The notes beneath the pieces are model-generated. The model did no database searches, had not been told where the DNA came from, and saw only the letters and a program-made list of their open reading frames with translations. A DNA stretch of 64,000 bases, taken from Haliclystus octoradiatus. Lineage: Eukaryota > Cnidaria > Staurozoa > Stauromedusae > Haliclystidae. The stretch spans positions 26,518,350 to 26,582,349 of the forward strand of contig OU744450.1 of NCBI GenBank assembly GCA_916610825.1. The letters run 5' to 3'. Position 1 is the stretch's first letter. Each line of letters begins with the position of its first letter. Positions 41,001 through 48,900 of this stretch are shown in pieces. The translations under genes and the position numbers were made by a program.

Positions 41001-43721
41001 CGGACCCTGAAAATAACATAAAACACGCAGTCTACATACAACCCATATGTACCCACAGTGAGTCACGGATGTTTTATTTCTCGAGAACCTGGTATAATCA
41101 TTTCTTCAAATCTTTGACTTTAGCATGCTCGAAAACCAGGACAATTAGGTCCCTTAATTATCAATTAATTAAGCAATTAATGGTTTATGGTGAATGGTTA
41201 GCATCTGTTTCGAATGGAGACTGTAGGAATCTCCGTTCCGAATCAAAATTCTTTGGAAATTGATGCTCTGGTTGCTATGGGAATTTTGAACATGTTAATT
41301 TTTGTTCTGGAAATGAATGTTTTTGTAATTTTGGTAGTCAGTTTCTACTAAACATAATGAGACACCTAGCCCTCGTTGTCTACAGTCTTGAATAGTCAAT
41401 TCCACAGACCCCATTGGTTATTTGATGGTAGACAACCAGGTATCGGTGTCTATTATAGACCTAGGTAGCTCAGTCAATCAGGATACAGAGCATGGAATTG
41501 AACACCAGGGCACCGACCGAATGCGTCAGAGTAAATAAGCCAATGACTTACTGGTACTTACAAATCAACTAGACCACCGAGTGAGACGTGATTAATCCAG
41601 CTGCGTTGTACCCTAATACCCCCCCCCCCTGGGATTGCCTTTAGAATAAAAGATTGAATGTGCATTGTTCTTATATCTCTCTAGAGGTTTAAAAACTTTG
41701 CGAGTCAGTGAAATTGAATGGATTTATAAATGATCGCCAACACTCGCTCGTATAATTATAGATTGTTTTTATATCTTCCAAATAGTTTGTCTGGAAATGG
41801 CAGCAAGCACCAACCGAAATTTTGTTGAAAATAATTCACTTCTAGTGATTTTTGCTTAACTAGCCGATATATAAAATCAAAATGATCTTGTTTTTGCGAC
41901 CTCAATATAGCTACAGATATATATATATATGGTATATGTATGATATATGTATGTATCTGCACGGGGCAGCTGAATATATATGATATCATTAATACAAAGA
42001 ACGTGATTGGGACGTATCGCCCTACCAAAGGCGCCCCTGTATCACACTCCTATTTCTAGAGGAGTGTATCTTTTTGCTAAGAGCAATGGTTGTAACTCTT
42101 TATATGATCTCAGCCGTGACACGCGTGTCATGAGGTGGGCCTCGATTGTCAACGTGCAGTGATACACCGCAGTTACTCACACTACCATTCATTGGCCATC
42201 TGCTGCCATCAGATAAAGTAAAGCCAGGGCTGAGTTGACCTTCGGGGGATCGGAACTCTATATTTAGGGATAGTTTATTCTGATAAATTTTGACAGTGTC
42301 GACAGGATCAATTCCTTACATTTTCAGTTTGATTGAACTTGTTATCTATTTAAACTCTCACTACGTCCATGGAAAGGATAAAAGTACTAATTTAATACTC
42401 AATTATAGATCAACAACAATCTGCTTGACATCGATCAGTCTGTAACAATATCATTTTGGATAGAGTGAAAATTATTTGGAATTATTCTAATTCAAAACTA
42501 TAACACTTCATAATATGAAAGAAATCGTCTAAAACGGAACACTTATTCTCAAATATGTATTGTATAATTAGTAGTACTATATGTATAGCGATTTCAAATT
42601 CTGTACTCTGAAAGAAAAGCATTTACCTTGGAATGCGAACATGGCTGCTGTAACAGATTTAAATTCCCAGGTTTTAATTTTATAGCTGTATTTTGCTGTA
42701 CAGATGTATAAAAAATAAAATAAGTGATGTACATAACTGTGATGTTTTTATTTCTTTAGAAAAAGAAAGAAGGTCTATTTTCACGGGCGACCACATCAAA
42801 ATCATTAAAATTTGAAAATCAGAAAACTGCAGTCGTAAGTAGTATATACAGAGATAGGAACGTTAACATTTCATGTTTATCATCGCATAACAGCTGGTAG
42901 GGATTCAAGCTTTCTTTCACGAAGATTAATTCACAAACACAGCATTCAACATGTAAAGCTTGCAGCGTGCTTGTTTAGAACGTTATTCCTTTCCTATCCT
43001 ATCCCAACATTGTGTAGATATATGTCGGATACTATAATTGATTGATATAGATATGTAGTTTATAATTTCGAATCATCATGTGATCATTAAAACTCACTTG
43101 TGACATATAGACGTATGGAATCTGATTAGGGCCTCATATAGGGCTCAGCGAGATAGCAAACCATGTTGAGTTTTGATCCCCTTAAATCCGTAAAATGAAA
43201 CCAAGCATTAATATATTATCTACCACTCTGTTACTGCTAATTATTATTATTCTTTGCATCGAGTGCATTGTAATATATAAGTACAATCTAGTACTGTATA
43301 TATTAAGATCTCATTGCTGACCCCAGCATGCTAAATCAGCTATTGTTCTTATCGTTGTCTCCGACTTGAATATTCGGAAATCCGTTGGAATATATAGGTA
43401 TATAATATCAAGAATTGAGAAATCTATGGGTTCAGATTTATTTTTTTATTCTCGATGTGGAGAACGCAATTGTTACACGTTACGAACTAACATGTTTATT
43501 TTTTAGATATTTATAATTTTTAACACAATTATATTGTAACAAATTATACTATTAAAACAAATCTATAGAGTAACAATTAACATGTATGCTAAGTCAAAAA
43601 GCAGGTCATACAATGACATACCACGCACTATAAGCAATACTTAATTATTGTATAATTTTTGTTATTTTTATTTATTTCACAGTGGTTCGCTCGTAAACTC
43701 AAAGAAGCAATCATGCTGTAA
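1169..43721 (+). CDS. VPS13: VPS13A/C-type bridge-like lipid transfer protein, 3' part (67 exons)
   Basis: VPS13 proteins are rod-like proteins at membrane contact sites with a hydrophobic groove that moves bulk glycerolipid between organelles. I read 67 exons with matching phases, totalling 8,365 coding bases (2,787 residues plus stop TAA at 43719-43721). The N-terminal Chorein_N part is upstream of the window; the first exon starts in phase 2. Order seen: lipid-groove (RBG) segments, a 400-residue Tudor-like insert, more groove, the VAB repeat domain, further beta segments, the helical ATG2_C-like region ([62 protein letters not shown]) and a C-terminal PH-like domain. These motifs are of the VPS13A/C group, not VPS13B or VPS13D. 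Identity is certain; the choice between A and C is not made. Exact exons are in the block entries. Confidence 0.95.
1482..3343 (+). other. VPS13 intron 1, with SINE remnant
   Basis: A 1.86-kb intron between VPS13 exons 1 and 2. It contains a degenerate member of the long tRNA-derived SINE (about 1630-1965), with the body phrase CTGCCATGAAA and an AAAGAGCATTT-like tail. From about 3200 to 3255 there is a short run of the palindromic GTTCATGAAC motif. No coding exon was seen. Confidence 0.6.
3498..3877 (+). repeat. (TTG)n microsatellite filling VPS13 intron 2
   Basis: About 340 bases of nearly pure TTG/GTT trinucleotide with GTTATGTTGTTACTG interruptions, followed by an AT-rich (AAT/ATT)n stretch that runs to the splice acceptor at 3878-3879. 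The 387-bp intron between exons 2 and 3 is essentially one microsatellite. All three frames appear open as poly-Leu, poly-Val or poly-Cys, which is not coding. Confidence 0.95.
8732..9165 (+). mobile_element. tRNA-derived SINE, copy in VPS13 intron 12
   Basis: The SINE head begins around 8815 with an A box (TTAGCTCAGATGG at 8821-8833) and a B box (GGTTCAATTCC at 8877-8887). A unique body follows (GTCAACTCAGCCTTGACTTT, CTGCCATGAAACCTGTTGAA, AATAAAGAGCATTTAACATC) and it ends near 9165. The left part (8732-8774) is the 3' end of VPS13 exon 12, included because it is shared with the second copy at 10083. Confidence 0.8.
10083..10318 (+). pseudogene. Duplicated end of VPS13 exon 12 plus SINE head
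   Basis: This stretch of intron 15 repeats the last ~40 bases of exon 12, its donor site, the (TTTG)n run and the head of the adjacent SINE. Shared phrases are GAAGGAGCGTCCAAACAAGC, GGTCAGTATTAAATG and TTAGCTCAGATGGCAGAGCA. Divergence is low but real (for example AAATGGGAGG instead of AAATGGAAGG). The copied exon fragment has no acceptor and is not needed for the reading frame. Confidence 0.85.
10318..10490. mobile_element. Short TIR element inserted inside the second SINE copy
   Basis: The SINE body of the 10.1-kb copy is broken by about 170 bases whose ends are inverted: GTGTAATCCTGTTAATA on the left and its near complement TATTAACGAGGTTACAC on the right. The SINE resumes at about 10485 with CACTATCTTCTGATGGTGGA and continues to about 10770. 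The ends resemble the element at 16490-16680, so it belongs to the same short TIR family. Confidence 0.65.
10490..10770 (+). mobile_element. Continuation of the interrupted SINE
   Basis: Body and tail of the SINE copy that starts near 10165. It shares AATTGCATTGTGAGCAGCTG-like, CTGTCATGAAA and AATAAAGAGCATTTAACATC phrases with the intron-12 copy, then CTCTAGAAATAAAATAATGG and a final GGTATGGGTGCCTTCGGT. Confidence 0.7.
11188..11275 (+). mobile_element. tRNA-like SINE fragment
   Basis: tRNA-like segment with D-arm GTAGCTCAATGGTAGAGC and B box GGCTCGATTCC. The acceptor ends (TGTGCAC and GTGTACA) nearly pair, but the anticodon arm does not form a proper five-pair stem, so I do not call a working tRNA. 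An inverted relative occurs at about 13495-13565. Confidence 0.5.
11780..11836 (+). repeat. Short tandem repeat beginning at a splice donor
   Basis: Three units of GTATAATTAGCAGAATTAA type (17-19 bp) start exactly at the donor of VPS13 exon 17, so each unit begins with a donor-like GTATAATTAG. Confidence 0.7.
13495..13570 (-). mobile_element. tRNA-like SINE fragment, reverse orientation
   Basis: On the minus strand: ACACTGGTAGCTCAGTGGCA followed by GAGTATTTGC and the B box GGTTCAATTC. Same family as 11188-11275. It lies in VPS13 intron 19. Confidence 0.5.
14765..15229 (+). CDS. VPS13: VPS13 exon 21: first Tudor-like pair of the insert
   Basis: A 465-base exon, phase 1 at both ends, joining exon 20 as CCA-G|TT. 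It encodes two Tudor-like modules. The first begins [18 protein letters not shown] and the second begins [20 protein letters not shown]. The second module ends with [17 protein letters not shown], the equivalent of the Y-x-V-x-F-DDG and I-x-LP strands of Tudor folds. A loop of acidic and Ser/Gly residues lengthens the second module. The pairing and spacing resemble the double-Tudor DUF4537 type found in VWA3B-like proteins; this is by pattern, not by a profile search. Confidence 0.8.
15272..15345 (+). mobile_element. tRNA-like SINE fragment (GTGTAATGGTTAGGG type)
   Basis: A box AAGTGTAATGGTTAGGG and B box GGGATCAATCCCTGGCAG inside the 143-bp intron between the first and second Tudor-like pairs. 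Relatives are at 26096-26165 (+), 17005-17145 (-) and 63575-63720 (-). Confidence 0.55.
15373..16471 (+). CDS. VPS13: VPS13 exons 22-23: second Tudor-like pair
   Basis: Exons 15373-15604 and 16338-16471 join as TG|G (Trp). The unit is phase 1 at both outer ends. The first module has [20 protein letters not shown]; the second has [20 protein letters not shown] and then [13 protein letters not shown] and ICLLP. The second module is the clearest Tudor match: an aromatic WFYPG turn, a DDGD turn and a hydrophobic closing strand, the places where Tudor aromatic cages form. Whether a methyl-lysine or methyl-arginine cage is really present cannot be judged without a structure model. The intron at 15230-15372 contains a tRNA-like SINE fragment. 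Confidence 0.8.
15800..16010 (+). repeat. Dispersed repeat, copy 1 of 3
   Basis: About 200 bases containing ACCCTGGTTACC, TCACAGATTGAAG, GTATTGCTCTATTGACA and TTCATTAAACC. Related copies are at 17860-18070 and 56390-56570. No coding capacity and no clear terminal repeats were seen. Confidence 0.65.
16486..16680. mobile_element. Short TIR element with TA flanks
   Basis: Ends are TA-CAGTCAAACTCGGTTAATATC and GATATTGAGCAAGTTCGACTG-TA, imperfect inverted repeats flanked by TA. The interior is pyrimidine-rich with repeated CTTGCTTAATATCCC phrases. A related degenerate piece occurs around 6560-6700. The TA duplication suits a Tc1/mariner-type non-autonomous element. Confidence 0.75.
17005..17145 (-). 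mobile_element. tRNA-derived SINE with conserved core, reverse orientation
   Basis: On the minus strand: GTGTAGTGGTTAGGG (A box), GGTTCAATCCTTGGCAG (B box), then TTGGTTGGCGTCAGAAAAGG and GCATCCGGCCATCAAAC. The latter resembles a core found in SINEs of many aquatic animals. It ends close to the acceptor of the third Tudor-like exon. Confidence 0.65.
17194..17562 (+). CDS. VPS13: VPS13 exon 24: third Tudor-like pair
   Basis: A 369-base exon, phase 1 at both ends. It encodes [16 protein letters not shown]...NYEKGVV, then [13 protein letters not shown]...[25 protein letters not shown] and RLV. The repeat of PG-V-x-V-R...G-x-V followed by L-K-P-x-V-x-V...G...Y-x-I-x-F-x-D...V...I-R-L matches the pattern of exons 21 and 22-23. 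Exons 21 to 24 total 1,200 bases, so the whole block could be skipped in frame. Confidence 0.8.
17860..18075 (+). repeat. Dispersed repeat, copy 2 of 3
   Basis: Contains TTACCTTGGTTACCGTTCGT, ATAGCCGAATTATAACATCC, AATTTGAAGAGTGTTTACG and AGGGTTTAATAAAAGTTTCC, shared with 15800-16010 and most closely with 56390-56570. Confidence 0.7.
18106..19860 (+). CDS. VPS13: VPS13 exons 25-27: groove resumes after the insert
   Basis: Exons 18106-18155 (or ending at 18140), 19090-19209 and 19735-19860. Exon 25 is a short acidic linker ([12 protein letters not shown]). It has two possible donors: GTAAGA at 18141 is the better match to consensus and GTGTGC at 18156 is weaker; both keep phase 0. Exons 26-27 return to canonical VPS13A/C sequence: [56 protein letters not shown] and RPWELAF. 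This shows that the Tudor-like exons lie inside one VPS13 reading frame rather than between two genes. Confidence 0.9.
18364..18541. mobile_element. Snap-back MITE, about 178 bp
   Basis: Near-perfect long inverted repeat. Outer ends are ATTACATCA and TGATGTAAT. Inner arms contain AGAAATCCATATCGTAAACT and its partner GTTTACGATATGGATTTCGA, with only a few bases between them. It lies in VPS13 intron 25 and would form a strong hairpin in the pre-mRNA. Target duplication is not clear. Confidence 0.85.
18908..18961. repeat. 54-bp palindrome
   Basis: Arms GTGCAGGTATAGGTCTATA and TATAGACCTATACCTGCAC meet at a CGCACACGTGCG centre, with one mismatch over about 26 paired bases and no real spacer. The centre contains CACGTG. 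Confidence 0.85.
20455..32381 (+). CDS. VPS13: VPS13 exons 28-47: VAB repeat domain and its approach
   Basis: Exons: 20455-20628, 21178-21255, 21733-21774, 22445-22600, 23009-23086, 23214-23303, 24238-24392, 25563-25677, 25787-25921, 26643-26732, 26992-27108, 27807-27905, 28273-28356, 28989-29096, 29795-29881, 29970-30035, 30243-30365, 30992-31128, 31615-31753, 32259-32381. They encode about 730 residues. Typical VAB features are [62 protein letters not shown] and [14 protein letters not shown]. The VAB domain binds Pro-x-Pro adaptor motifs and positions VPS13 on organelles. Most exon joins here are phase 0, unlike the phase-1 Tudor block. Confidence 0.92.
21276..21457. mobile_element. TIR element with TA flanks (CAGTCAAACCTG family), full copy
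   Basis: A 182-bp element in VPS13 intron 29. The left end is TACAGAGAAACCTGTATATA and the right end is TTATAACAGGTTTGACTGTA, inverted and flanked by TA. The inside holds repeated GACCACTATAGACA phrases. This is the intact relative of the 87-bp satellite unit at 306-1090. Confidence 0.85.
23728..23799. repeat. Perfect 26-bp inverted repeat with 20-base loop
   Basis: Arms AGAATGAGAGTCAAAAATGA... (23728-23753) and its exact complement at 23774-23799. The loop contains CTAGATCTAG, itself a palindrome. It lies in VPS13 intron 33 and would form a strong RNA hairpin. Confidence 0.9.
24855..24912. repeat. GTTCATGAAC palindrome cluster
   Basis: Several copies of the self-complementary word GTTCATGAAC or close variants (GAGTTCATGAACAGTTCATG). 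It lies in VPS13 intron 34, a 1.17-kb intron with no other recognisable content. Confidence 0.7.
26096..26165 (+). mobile_element. tRNA-like SINE fragment
   Basis: TTAGTGTAATGGTTGAGGCA (A box) and TAGATTCAATTCCTAGCAGG (B box) in VPS13 intron 36. Same family as 15272-15345. Confidence 0.55.
26805..26965. repeat. GTTCATGAAC palindrome cluster
   Basis: Multiple GTTCATGAAC-type words (TGGAAGTTCATGAACAGAAC, AATATTCATGAAG) ending just before the acceptor of VPS13 exon 38. Confidence 0.7.
28650..28870. repeat. Diverged GTTCATGAAC cluster
   Basis: Degenerate copies (GTTCATGAACTGCTC, ATGTTCATGAATACC, CATGAAAACTTCATGAATAG) in the intron between VPS13 exons 40 and 41. Confidence 0.6.
29590..29768. mobile_element. 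TIR element with TA flanks (CAGTCAAACCTG family), full copy
   Basis: A 179-bp relative of the 21276-21457 element. Left end TAGTGAAACCTGTACATAAC and right end TTATAACAGGTTTGACTGTA, with paired GACCACT...ACAGGTGGC blocks inside. It lies immediately before VPS13 exon 42. Confidence 0.85.
31345..31530. repeat. Dense GTTCATGAAC palindromic array
   Basis: At least eight GTTCATGAAC words or one-base variants in about 180 bases (CTGTTCATGAACTGTTCATG repeated). Every unit is self-complementary, so the stretch can fold in many registers. It lies in VPS13 intron 45. Confidence 0.85.
32520..33150 (+). repeat. Diverged tandem repeat in VPS13 intron 47
   Basis: Roughly 100-base units with the recurring words ATACAAGAA, AAAGCAAAACAG and AAGTAAA.TATTCTTAC. 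Units are too diverged to count exactly. No coding exon was seen. Confidence 0.55.
33165..35141 (+). CDS. VPS13: VPS13 exons 48-55: beta segment after VAB
   Basis: Exons: 33165-33274, 33364-33517, 33599-33733, 34110-34191, 34278-34347, 34760-34862, 34932-34997, 35085-35141. They encode [79 protein letters not shown] and [12 protein letters not shown], all recognisable in the VPS13A/C family. Exon 49 contains an internal consensus donor (GTAAGT at 33418); using it would shift the frame into exon 50, so I read through it. Confidence 0.9.
35333..38534 (+). CDS. VPS13: VPS13 exons 56-62: ATG2_C-like amphipathic helical region
   Basis: Exons: 35333-35475, 36080-36161, 36250-36363, 36609-36684, 37354-37517, 38072-38241, 38471-38534. 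This is the best conserved part: [106 protein letters not shown] and [11 protein letters not shown]. In the family these Gly-rich helices associate with lipid droplets and mitochondria and may contact scramblases. Confidence 0.95.
35745..36005. repeat. Dense GTTCATGAAC palindromic array
   Basis: Many GTTCATGAAC words and variants (GAACAGTTCATGAATTTTCG, GTTCATGAACAGTTCAGG, ATATGAACAGTTCATGAAC) in VPS13 intron 56. Same family as 31345-31530. Confidence 0.85.
36725..37290 (+). repeat. Imperfect internal duplication in VPS13 intron 59
   Basis: Two related halves, starting near 36748 and 37123. They share a TTTGTGCTTGAAA phrase, an ATATTTTTGC.T.AAACAAG phrase and a CACATAGCTAG phrase. They resemble the A/T-rich units at 32520-33150. 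No coding exon was seen. Confidence 0.55.
39004..39101. repeat. 98-bp snap-back inverted repeat
   Basis: Arms of about 46 bases: AGCCTGCGCGCAAACCTTAC, ACCTTTCTTCCTCGTTAGTA and their complements, around a six-base loop, with two or three mismatches. It lies in VPS13 intron 62 and is a probable short foldback element. Confidence 0.88.
39280..43721 (+). CDS. VPS13: VPS13 exons 63-67: C-terminal PH-like domain and stop
   Basis: Exons: 39280-39330, 39909-39997, 40628-40757, 42760-42834, 43683-43721. They encode [73 protein letters not shown] and the closing helix [12 protein letters not shown] before TAA. The protein ends directly after the PH helix, without the short basic tail I recall from vertebrate VPS13A. 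The stop lies 78 bases from the stop of the convergent coiled-coil gene. Confidence 0.9.
40758..42759 (+). other. VPS13 intron 65, 2.0 kb
   Basis: Holds a poly-C run near 41620, a reverse SINE copy (about 42010-42255) and otherwise unique AT-rich sequence. No exon is needed between exons 65 and 66, which join in phase 0. The 101-codon open frame at 40958-41263 has no recognisable features. Confidence 0.6.
42010..42255 (-). mobile_element. tRNA-derived SINE, reverse orientation, tRNA head truncated
   Basis: The minus strand carries GGTCAACTCAGCCCTGGC, the GATGGCAGCAGATGG-like body and the AAAGAGTTACAACCATTGCT tail of the long SINE seen at 8815. It ends with TACCAAAGGCGCCCC at 42025 on the plus strand, the complement of the GGTGCCTTCGGT tail. 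Confidence 0.7.
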
Positions 43722-43799
43722 CGAAATTTATTTAACAATTCAAAATATTACGGTGAAACTCAAGAATATAGTTCAATTATAAAGATATACATATATATA

Positions 43800-44591
43800 T
43801 TATGTTGCTGTCATAGAAGACACATTCGTGCTTCTAAATTGACCTTGCACCATTCGTGCTATAACTTTGTCCGTGACAATTTGTCGCCATTGTCGACGTT
43901 CTCGTTGTTGGCCAGCGTGTAACTCAATTAATTCATGTTCATGCTCTAATTTTTGTTCTTCTATAGCTTTATTACAATTTCTCTGAATATTATTAATTTC
44001 ATATTTCATAACGTCTATCTCTCTTTGGTAATCTCGCATTATATTTTGCCAGACTTTCTGTTCGTTTTCTAATTTGTTGTCATGATCTTGTTTCATTGTT
44101 TCAATAATTTGTTTTTTTTCCAAATTTAATTTTTCTATTTTGTCTTGTTTTTCCGTTTGCATTATTTCAATTAATTCAGACTTTTGTTGTCTAAAACGTT
44201 CACTTAGTCTTTCAATTTCTTCGACATACCTTTCTTCGATATCTTTAGCGATCCGGTCATGATTTGCTTCAAAGGAACAGTCGAAATGTGATTGATAATC
44301 ATTCTCTAATTTATTTGTTTCTGATATTAATTCATGTGATTTCTCAAACTGTTTCACATTATCAACTAATGTTTTTAATAAATGTGCCACAGGTCCAAGG
44401 CTTACTTCATCATTTTCAACATCCGACACCTTTGCTAATAAACTTTTCAACTTTGTAAAAACTTCTTCCAGTTCTCCGTGAAAACTACCAAATTCAAAAT
44501 GATTTACTTCTTCACCAATACCACTATCGCTTCTTATTTGTCTCGGTTTGCTAAGTGTATCATTTGCTTTTTTACCTTTTCTATAAAACAT
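43800..44591 (-). CDS. Single-exon coiled-coil protein, unidentified
   Basis: 263 residues, intronless, starting MFYRKGKKANDTLSKPRQ. Residues ~90-250 are rich in Glu, Lys, Gln and Arg with heptad-like spacing (ERYVEEIERLSERFRQQKSE, EKLNLEKKQIIETMKQDHDN) and are expected to form one long coiled coil. The N-terminal 90 residues carry a Ser-rich segment (RSDSGIGEE), a possible phosphodegron, and an acidic helical part. No family was recognised. It converges on VPS13: a plausible AATAAA on the minus strand lies at 43727-43732, so its 3' UTR reaches the VPS13 stop region. The upstream interval to 45990 contains no exon that joins it. Real coding is inferred from length, composition and charge pattern. 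Confidence 0.75.
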   Translation of the reverse strand: MFYRKGKKANDTLSKPRQIRSDSGIGEEVNHFEFGSFHGELEEVFTKLKSLLAKVSDVENDEVSLGPVAHLLKTLVDNVKQFEKSHELISETNKLENDYQSHFDCSFEANHDRIAKDIEERYVEEIERLSERFRQQKSELIEIMQTEKQDKIEKLNLEKKQIIETMKQDHDNKLENEQKVWQNIMRDYQREIDVMKYEINNIQRNCNKAIEEQKLEHEHELIELHAGQQRERRQWRQIVTDKVIARMVQGQFRSTNVSSMTAT

Positions 44592-45990
44592 ATTGAAGGT
44601 TGAAGCCGTTAAATATTCAATCTATTGTCATTAAACCAGCACTTAATTTGTGTGATTTCTCCGTCAAATAAAGTTCTTTTGTCGACCTTTTTCTATCTCC
44701 ACCCGTAAAACTCCACGCTTGAATGATTTATTTAACCAAAATACTCAACTTCTTTGCTTTTACTTTATATTCAAAATTCAAAATTTCTCTCTAAATATAA
44801 GTTTGTGTTTTTGACTAAAACTAAATCTCAGCTCCTCGTCTCCTGCGTGTATATTTAACTATAAAACAGGTGCTTGGTATTCTCTCGAAACACGTGGCTT
44901 GTCCTCTTTGTTTATATCGCGTCTAATCTCCGTTAAACAACAGAACACGCTACCTTCTTATTATCGCCTTTTCATTGACAATATAAATGAAACAAAACAA
45001 GTCTGATGGAATAAATCAGAAAGGAAATTTGTAAAAAAATCAAAACATTACTTAATAAATATCAATTTGGTAACAATTTCCTTTTTAACCGATGAATTTT
45101 TTGGTATTTAGTTGTGTTGAAAATTTTTGCGTATTTGAAGCTTGTCGTAATGAAAGCGAAAAACGGGGAGTGGTTTTGGACCTAGAAACAAGTGTTATTT
45201 GTGCAGAGAAAAACAGCGCATAAAATATTCTTAAAAGGGTAGGAGAAATGTTTGTGGGTATGTTTTATTGGATTCGTAGACGAACAAATAGGAGTCAAAT
45301 CTAGGATTCGAAATACACGGAATCTAATTGAATAAATGCGTCGAATAAAACAAACTCGCAACATTCCTGGCAGGTGTGGCGGCTTATTTCTCTGCATCCG
45401 AGTAAAGTTGAAGAGTCAGTTGTTCCATATAAAACTTCATGTTTTTAAATGCTACATAAGCTGAACTTGTACGTCTTTGTAGACCCTTGTATGATATAAT
45501 ACTTGAGGCAAAACAATAATCTTTAAGTAAAAACTATCATTGGTTATAATAGAAATAATCAGAGATAGAGATATAGTCCTGGGTATATACAATAATGGTG
45601 TGACATTCTTGTCTTTCAAAGAAAAGGTAAAATTGTTGACCATCTGCAAAGTGATACCCCAAAATTTGAAAAACCCGAAAAACTTCAACATTCCATTTTT
45701 CAAATTATCACAGGTAATCGATTGATTTCTCCAAACTTGAATTTGATACCCCCCCCCCCCCCCAAAAAAAAAAATAATAATAATCCTAATTCAAAGTGGC
45801 ACGTCCTCGTAATAGCAATCGCATGGAAAATTTCACAAATTTGAATCTATATTGAAAAATTGCATTTTTTAATAAAAGTAGATATATAGCCGATATTTAC
45901 AAGCAAATTGAAATTATTTACAAACATAATCTTTGTCCCGCATATAAATATCAATGATATCTATCTATGTCACAATTTACAAAATTCAAT
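44592..45990. other. Intergenic: promoter of coiled-coil gene and 3' flank of Ras-like gene
   Basis: About 1.4 kb with no gene seen. A homopolymer junction of 15 or more C followed by A-rich sequence (AATAATAATAAT) lies at 45750-45783. Open frames here are short and lack any pattern. Confidence 0.6.
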
Positions 45991-48900
45991 TCATTTGATT
46001 CTTGATAACAGCGTTTTGATTGTACTCATGGCGTTACTCTGCCTACGACCTTGTAAACTCATACGCAAACTACCTTGAATTGTTTTTAAAAAATCATCAA
46101 TACTACATGAGACATCAATATTTTCTGCTGTTGAAATTTCATTAAACGAGCAAGTATATGTGTTAGCTAAATTTAAACCTTTAGCGTGATCAACTTCTCT
46201 ACCTAAACACAATTCAATTTTGTTACCAAGTAACAGAATTGGGATCGGTTTGGTATTTTGAGACGTAGAACATCGCACGGAACGAATAATATGTTGGGCT
46301 GTTTCAAATGACTGTATTGACGTGATAGAATACACAACAATAAAACCATCGGCTGGATCAACAAATTGGTTCCAATCCTTAAAAAAAGATCAATAAAAAC
46401 AAGTTAAAAACGGACAATTCTATCGTCTAAATAAGACTGATATTGAAACAGCTGATTCATATAAGACGGATTGATACTATATCGGACAATGCGAACATGA
46501 AAACAAGGATGGTTAAATCACAGCTCGATATGCATAGGATTTCATATATATGTCATGGCATGTTGAATATTTAAAGTTCAGGGAGATGTCTCCCATCCGA
46601 CAAGCTCAGAACTTTCGAAAATAAAATTTACCCGAGAACCTACTTTTCATACTAATGACAACTCAACATTTCCCTGCGCATTTTATGGTCTATAGTGAGA
46701 ATATGTCGAAGATTCCCTCAAATTGTTGAATTATATGTTTATGTTCTCGTTCTGAGTATATATCCTCGTTAAAATGTCCTCGCTATACTTCACCTATATT
46801 TGGTCAATTATTAGTCAAATTGCTTTAGTCTATATGATTAACGGAAGAACTCGATATCATCGAGCAACACGGGATAGGTAATCAAATTGCTGGACATTAA
46901 ATCCATTTTTACACTGATTTCATGGAGTTTTGTATCATCTAAGGTAATATCATGTCTCTGACTATTCATATCCCTTCTATCGTAAACAAGATATATTATG
47001 TGATTTCAAAACCATCATATGCTTGGATGGATGAAACTGTTTATTTTTTAGTTTTTGTACAAACCTTTTGAACAGTATCCCACATTTTTACTTGAATATT
47101 CTCACCATCCAAAACAGCTATCCGCTCATAACATCTTTCTAAGTAAAGATCCATGTCAAAATAATATTATTGTCTATAAGAAAATGGAGTGGATATGTTC
47201 ATTACTGCCATGTTCTGTTCCACGGAGTATTCAAATGACCCGTTTTTAAGGAAGGTGCAGTCAAACTTACAATTTGCCCGGGTTGACATGGTAACATGAT
47301 CAAAATTTAATTTCTGGTCATTGAGTCAGTAAATTGGTTATTCTTTGAAAATATTTTATACAATGGAATTTAGAATTTTACTCAAATGCTGAAGCATAAA
47401 ACAATTCAGCATTCTTATCACAATTGGAAACCAATTGTCAATTTTGAATGCATCCTCTCCTCAGAAATGACTCTTAAATCAATTTCAGACAACGGAGATG
47501 GATAATATACCGAGACTGTACAGATTACAGATCGTAAAGATACACCTTACCTGACGTTACAGGCAGCTTAGCTACTGATCCAGTAAACTAAATTCTAACA
47601 ATGCAGAGTCCTGACGATCTGGTCGATATACGGTGTGTATGACCCACCATACGCTGTGGTACCTACACCTATATCATCCCTGTGAACGGAATGGGTTATA
47701 GTTATATTCAACACTATAGATAATCTATATATCTGCCAAACGAATGAGGTATAGCCTATAGACAACACTATCGATTATTTTAAATTTATTTTGTTGAACA
47801 TTCTATAATGAACAAAATAAAACATGTAGAATTCTGAATGACGTGAGTATGTTTTATTGCTTGCTGTCATTATTGTTATACACGTATCAGAGTCATCCTC
47901 TCCCTGACAGTGACCAACCTCCATCAACATTACATCAAATGAATATATTATATTGTCAATACCAGTTACGTAGTCACTCATTATATGTTACACTGGTACT
48001 AACGCAATCACCCGCTCCACCCTTGCAATTTGTAAGTTTGACAGCACCTGCCACTTTTTTGGTTCAGCTGAGAAAATACCTATTTGGTAGGAAATTTCAG
48101 AATCTGGGACTGTGAGTCTCCTTTTTTTTGACCTTCTATAGAGAACTTCGAAATTAGAAGAACTTTGAAAAAAGCATTGATTTTTGGAGCCTTTTAGGGC
48201 GGTGAAGGAAAACCGATGTCAACATCTTTAAATGATCGATGTGTGGCTACATATTAGAGTTGATAATGGATAATGGTCTTGATTGGCGGTGCAGGTTGCA
48301 TCCAATCAATGTTTATATATTACCCCCTGCAATTCAATAACAATATTATGTGATAACATCATTATCTACCACCCCCTTAGTGTCCTTATAGTGTGATATA
48401 GAACATGACTTACCAAGGAATGGGTCATACTCGTGAAGATATCTGTTTGTTACGTAACGTACTGCAATTGCTGTGAAGACAAAACCAATTCATGTTCAAG
48501 ATTACAATAAGATGCAGTAGCCCTACAGTATTCTAAATTAATAATTGAACATCAGTCAAGAGCTCGTTTATTAACCAAATAAAACTATATTTTTGAGGAT
48601 GCATGAATATACGCCGTGACAATATATAGCCATCATTTACAGTATAATTCAAATAAATACAATTTCATATTACGCAATATTATCTAAAGATCGCAATCAA
48701 TTCAACGCGTGAAAGTCTGAGTATGGAGTAACGAAAAAAGGCTTTTGCCTCATCTTAAATATCTCTTATTCTATTATGCAATGAATATATCATATAGCAA
48801 ATTCAAATTAAATTACAAAAACGATAAGAAATTTCTTTTTCTTATTAACAATGCATGCTGAAGTGACTTGCCAAGGCGCAGTTATGTGCCTCAACACGGA

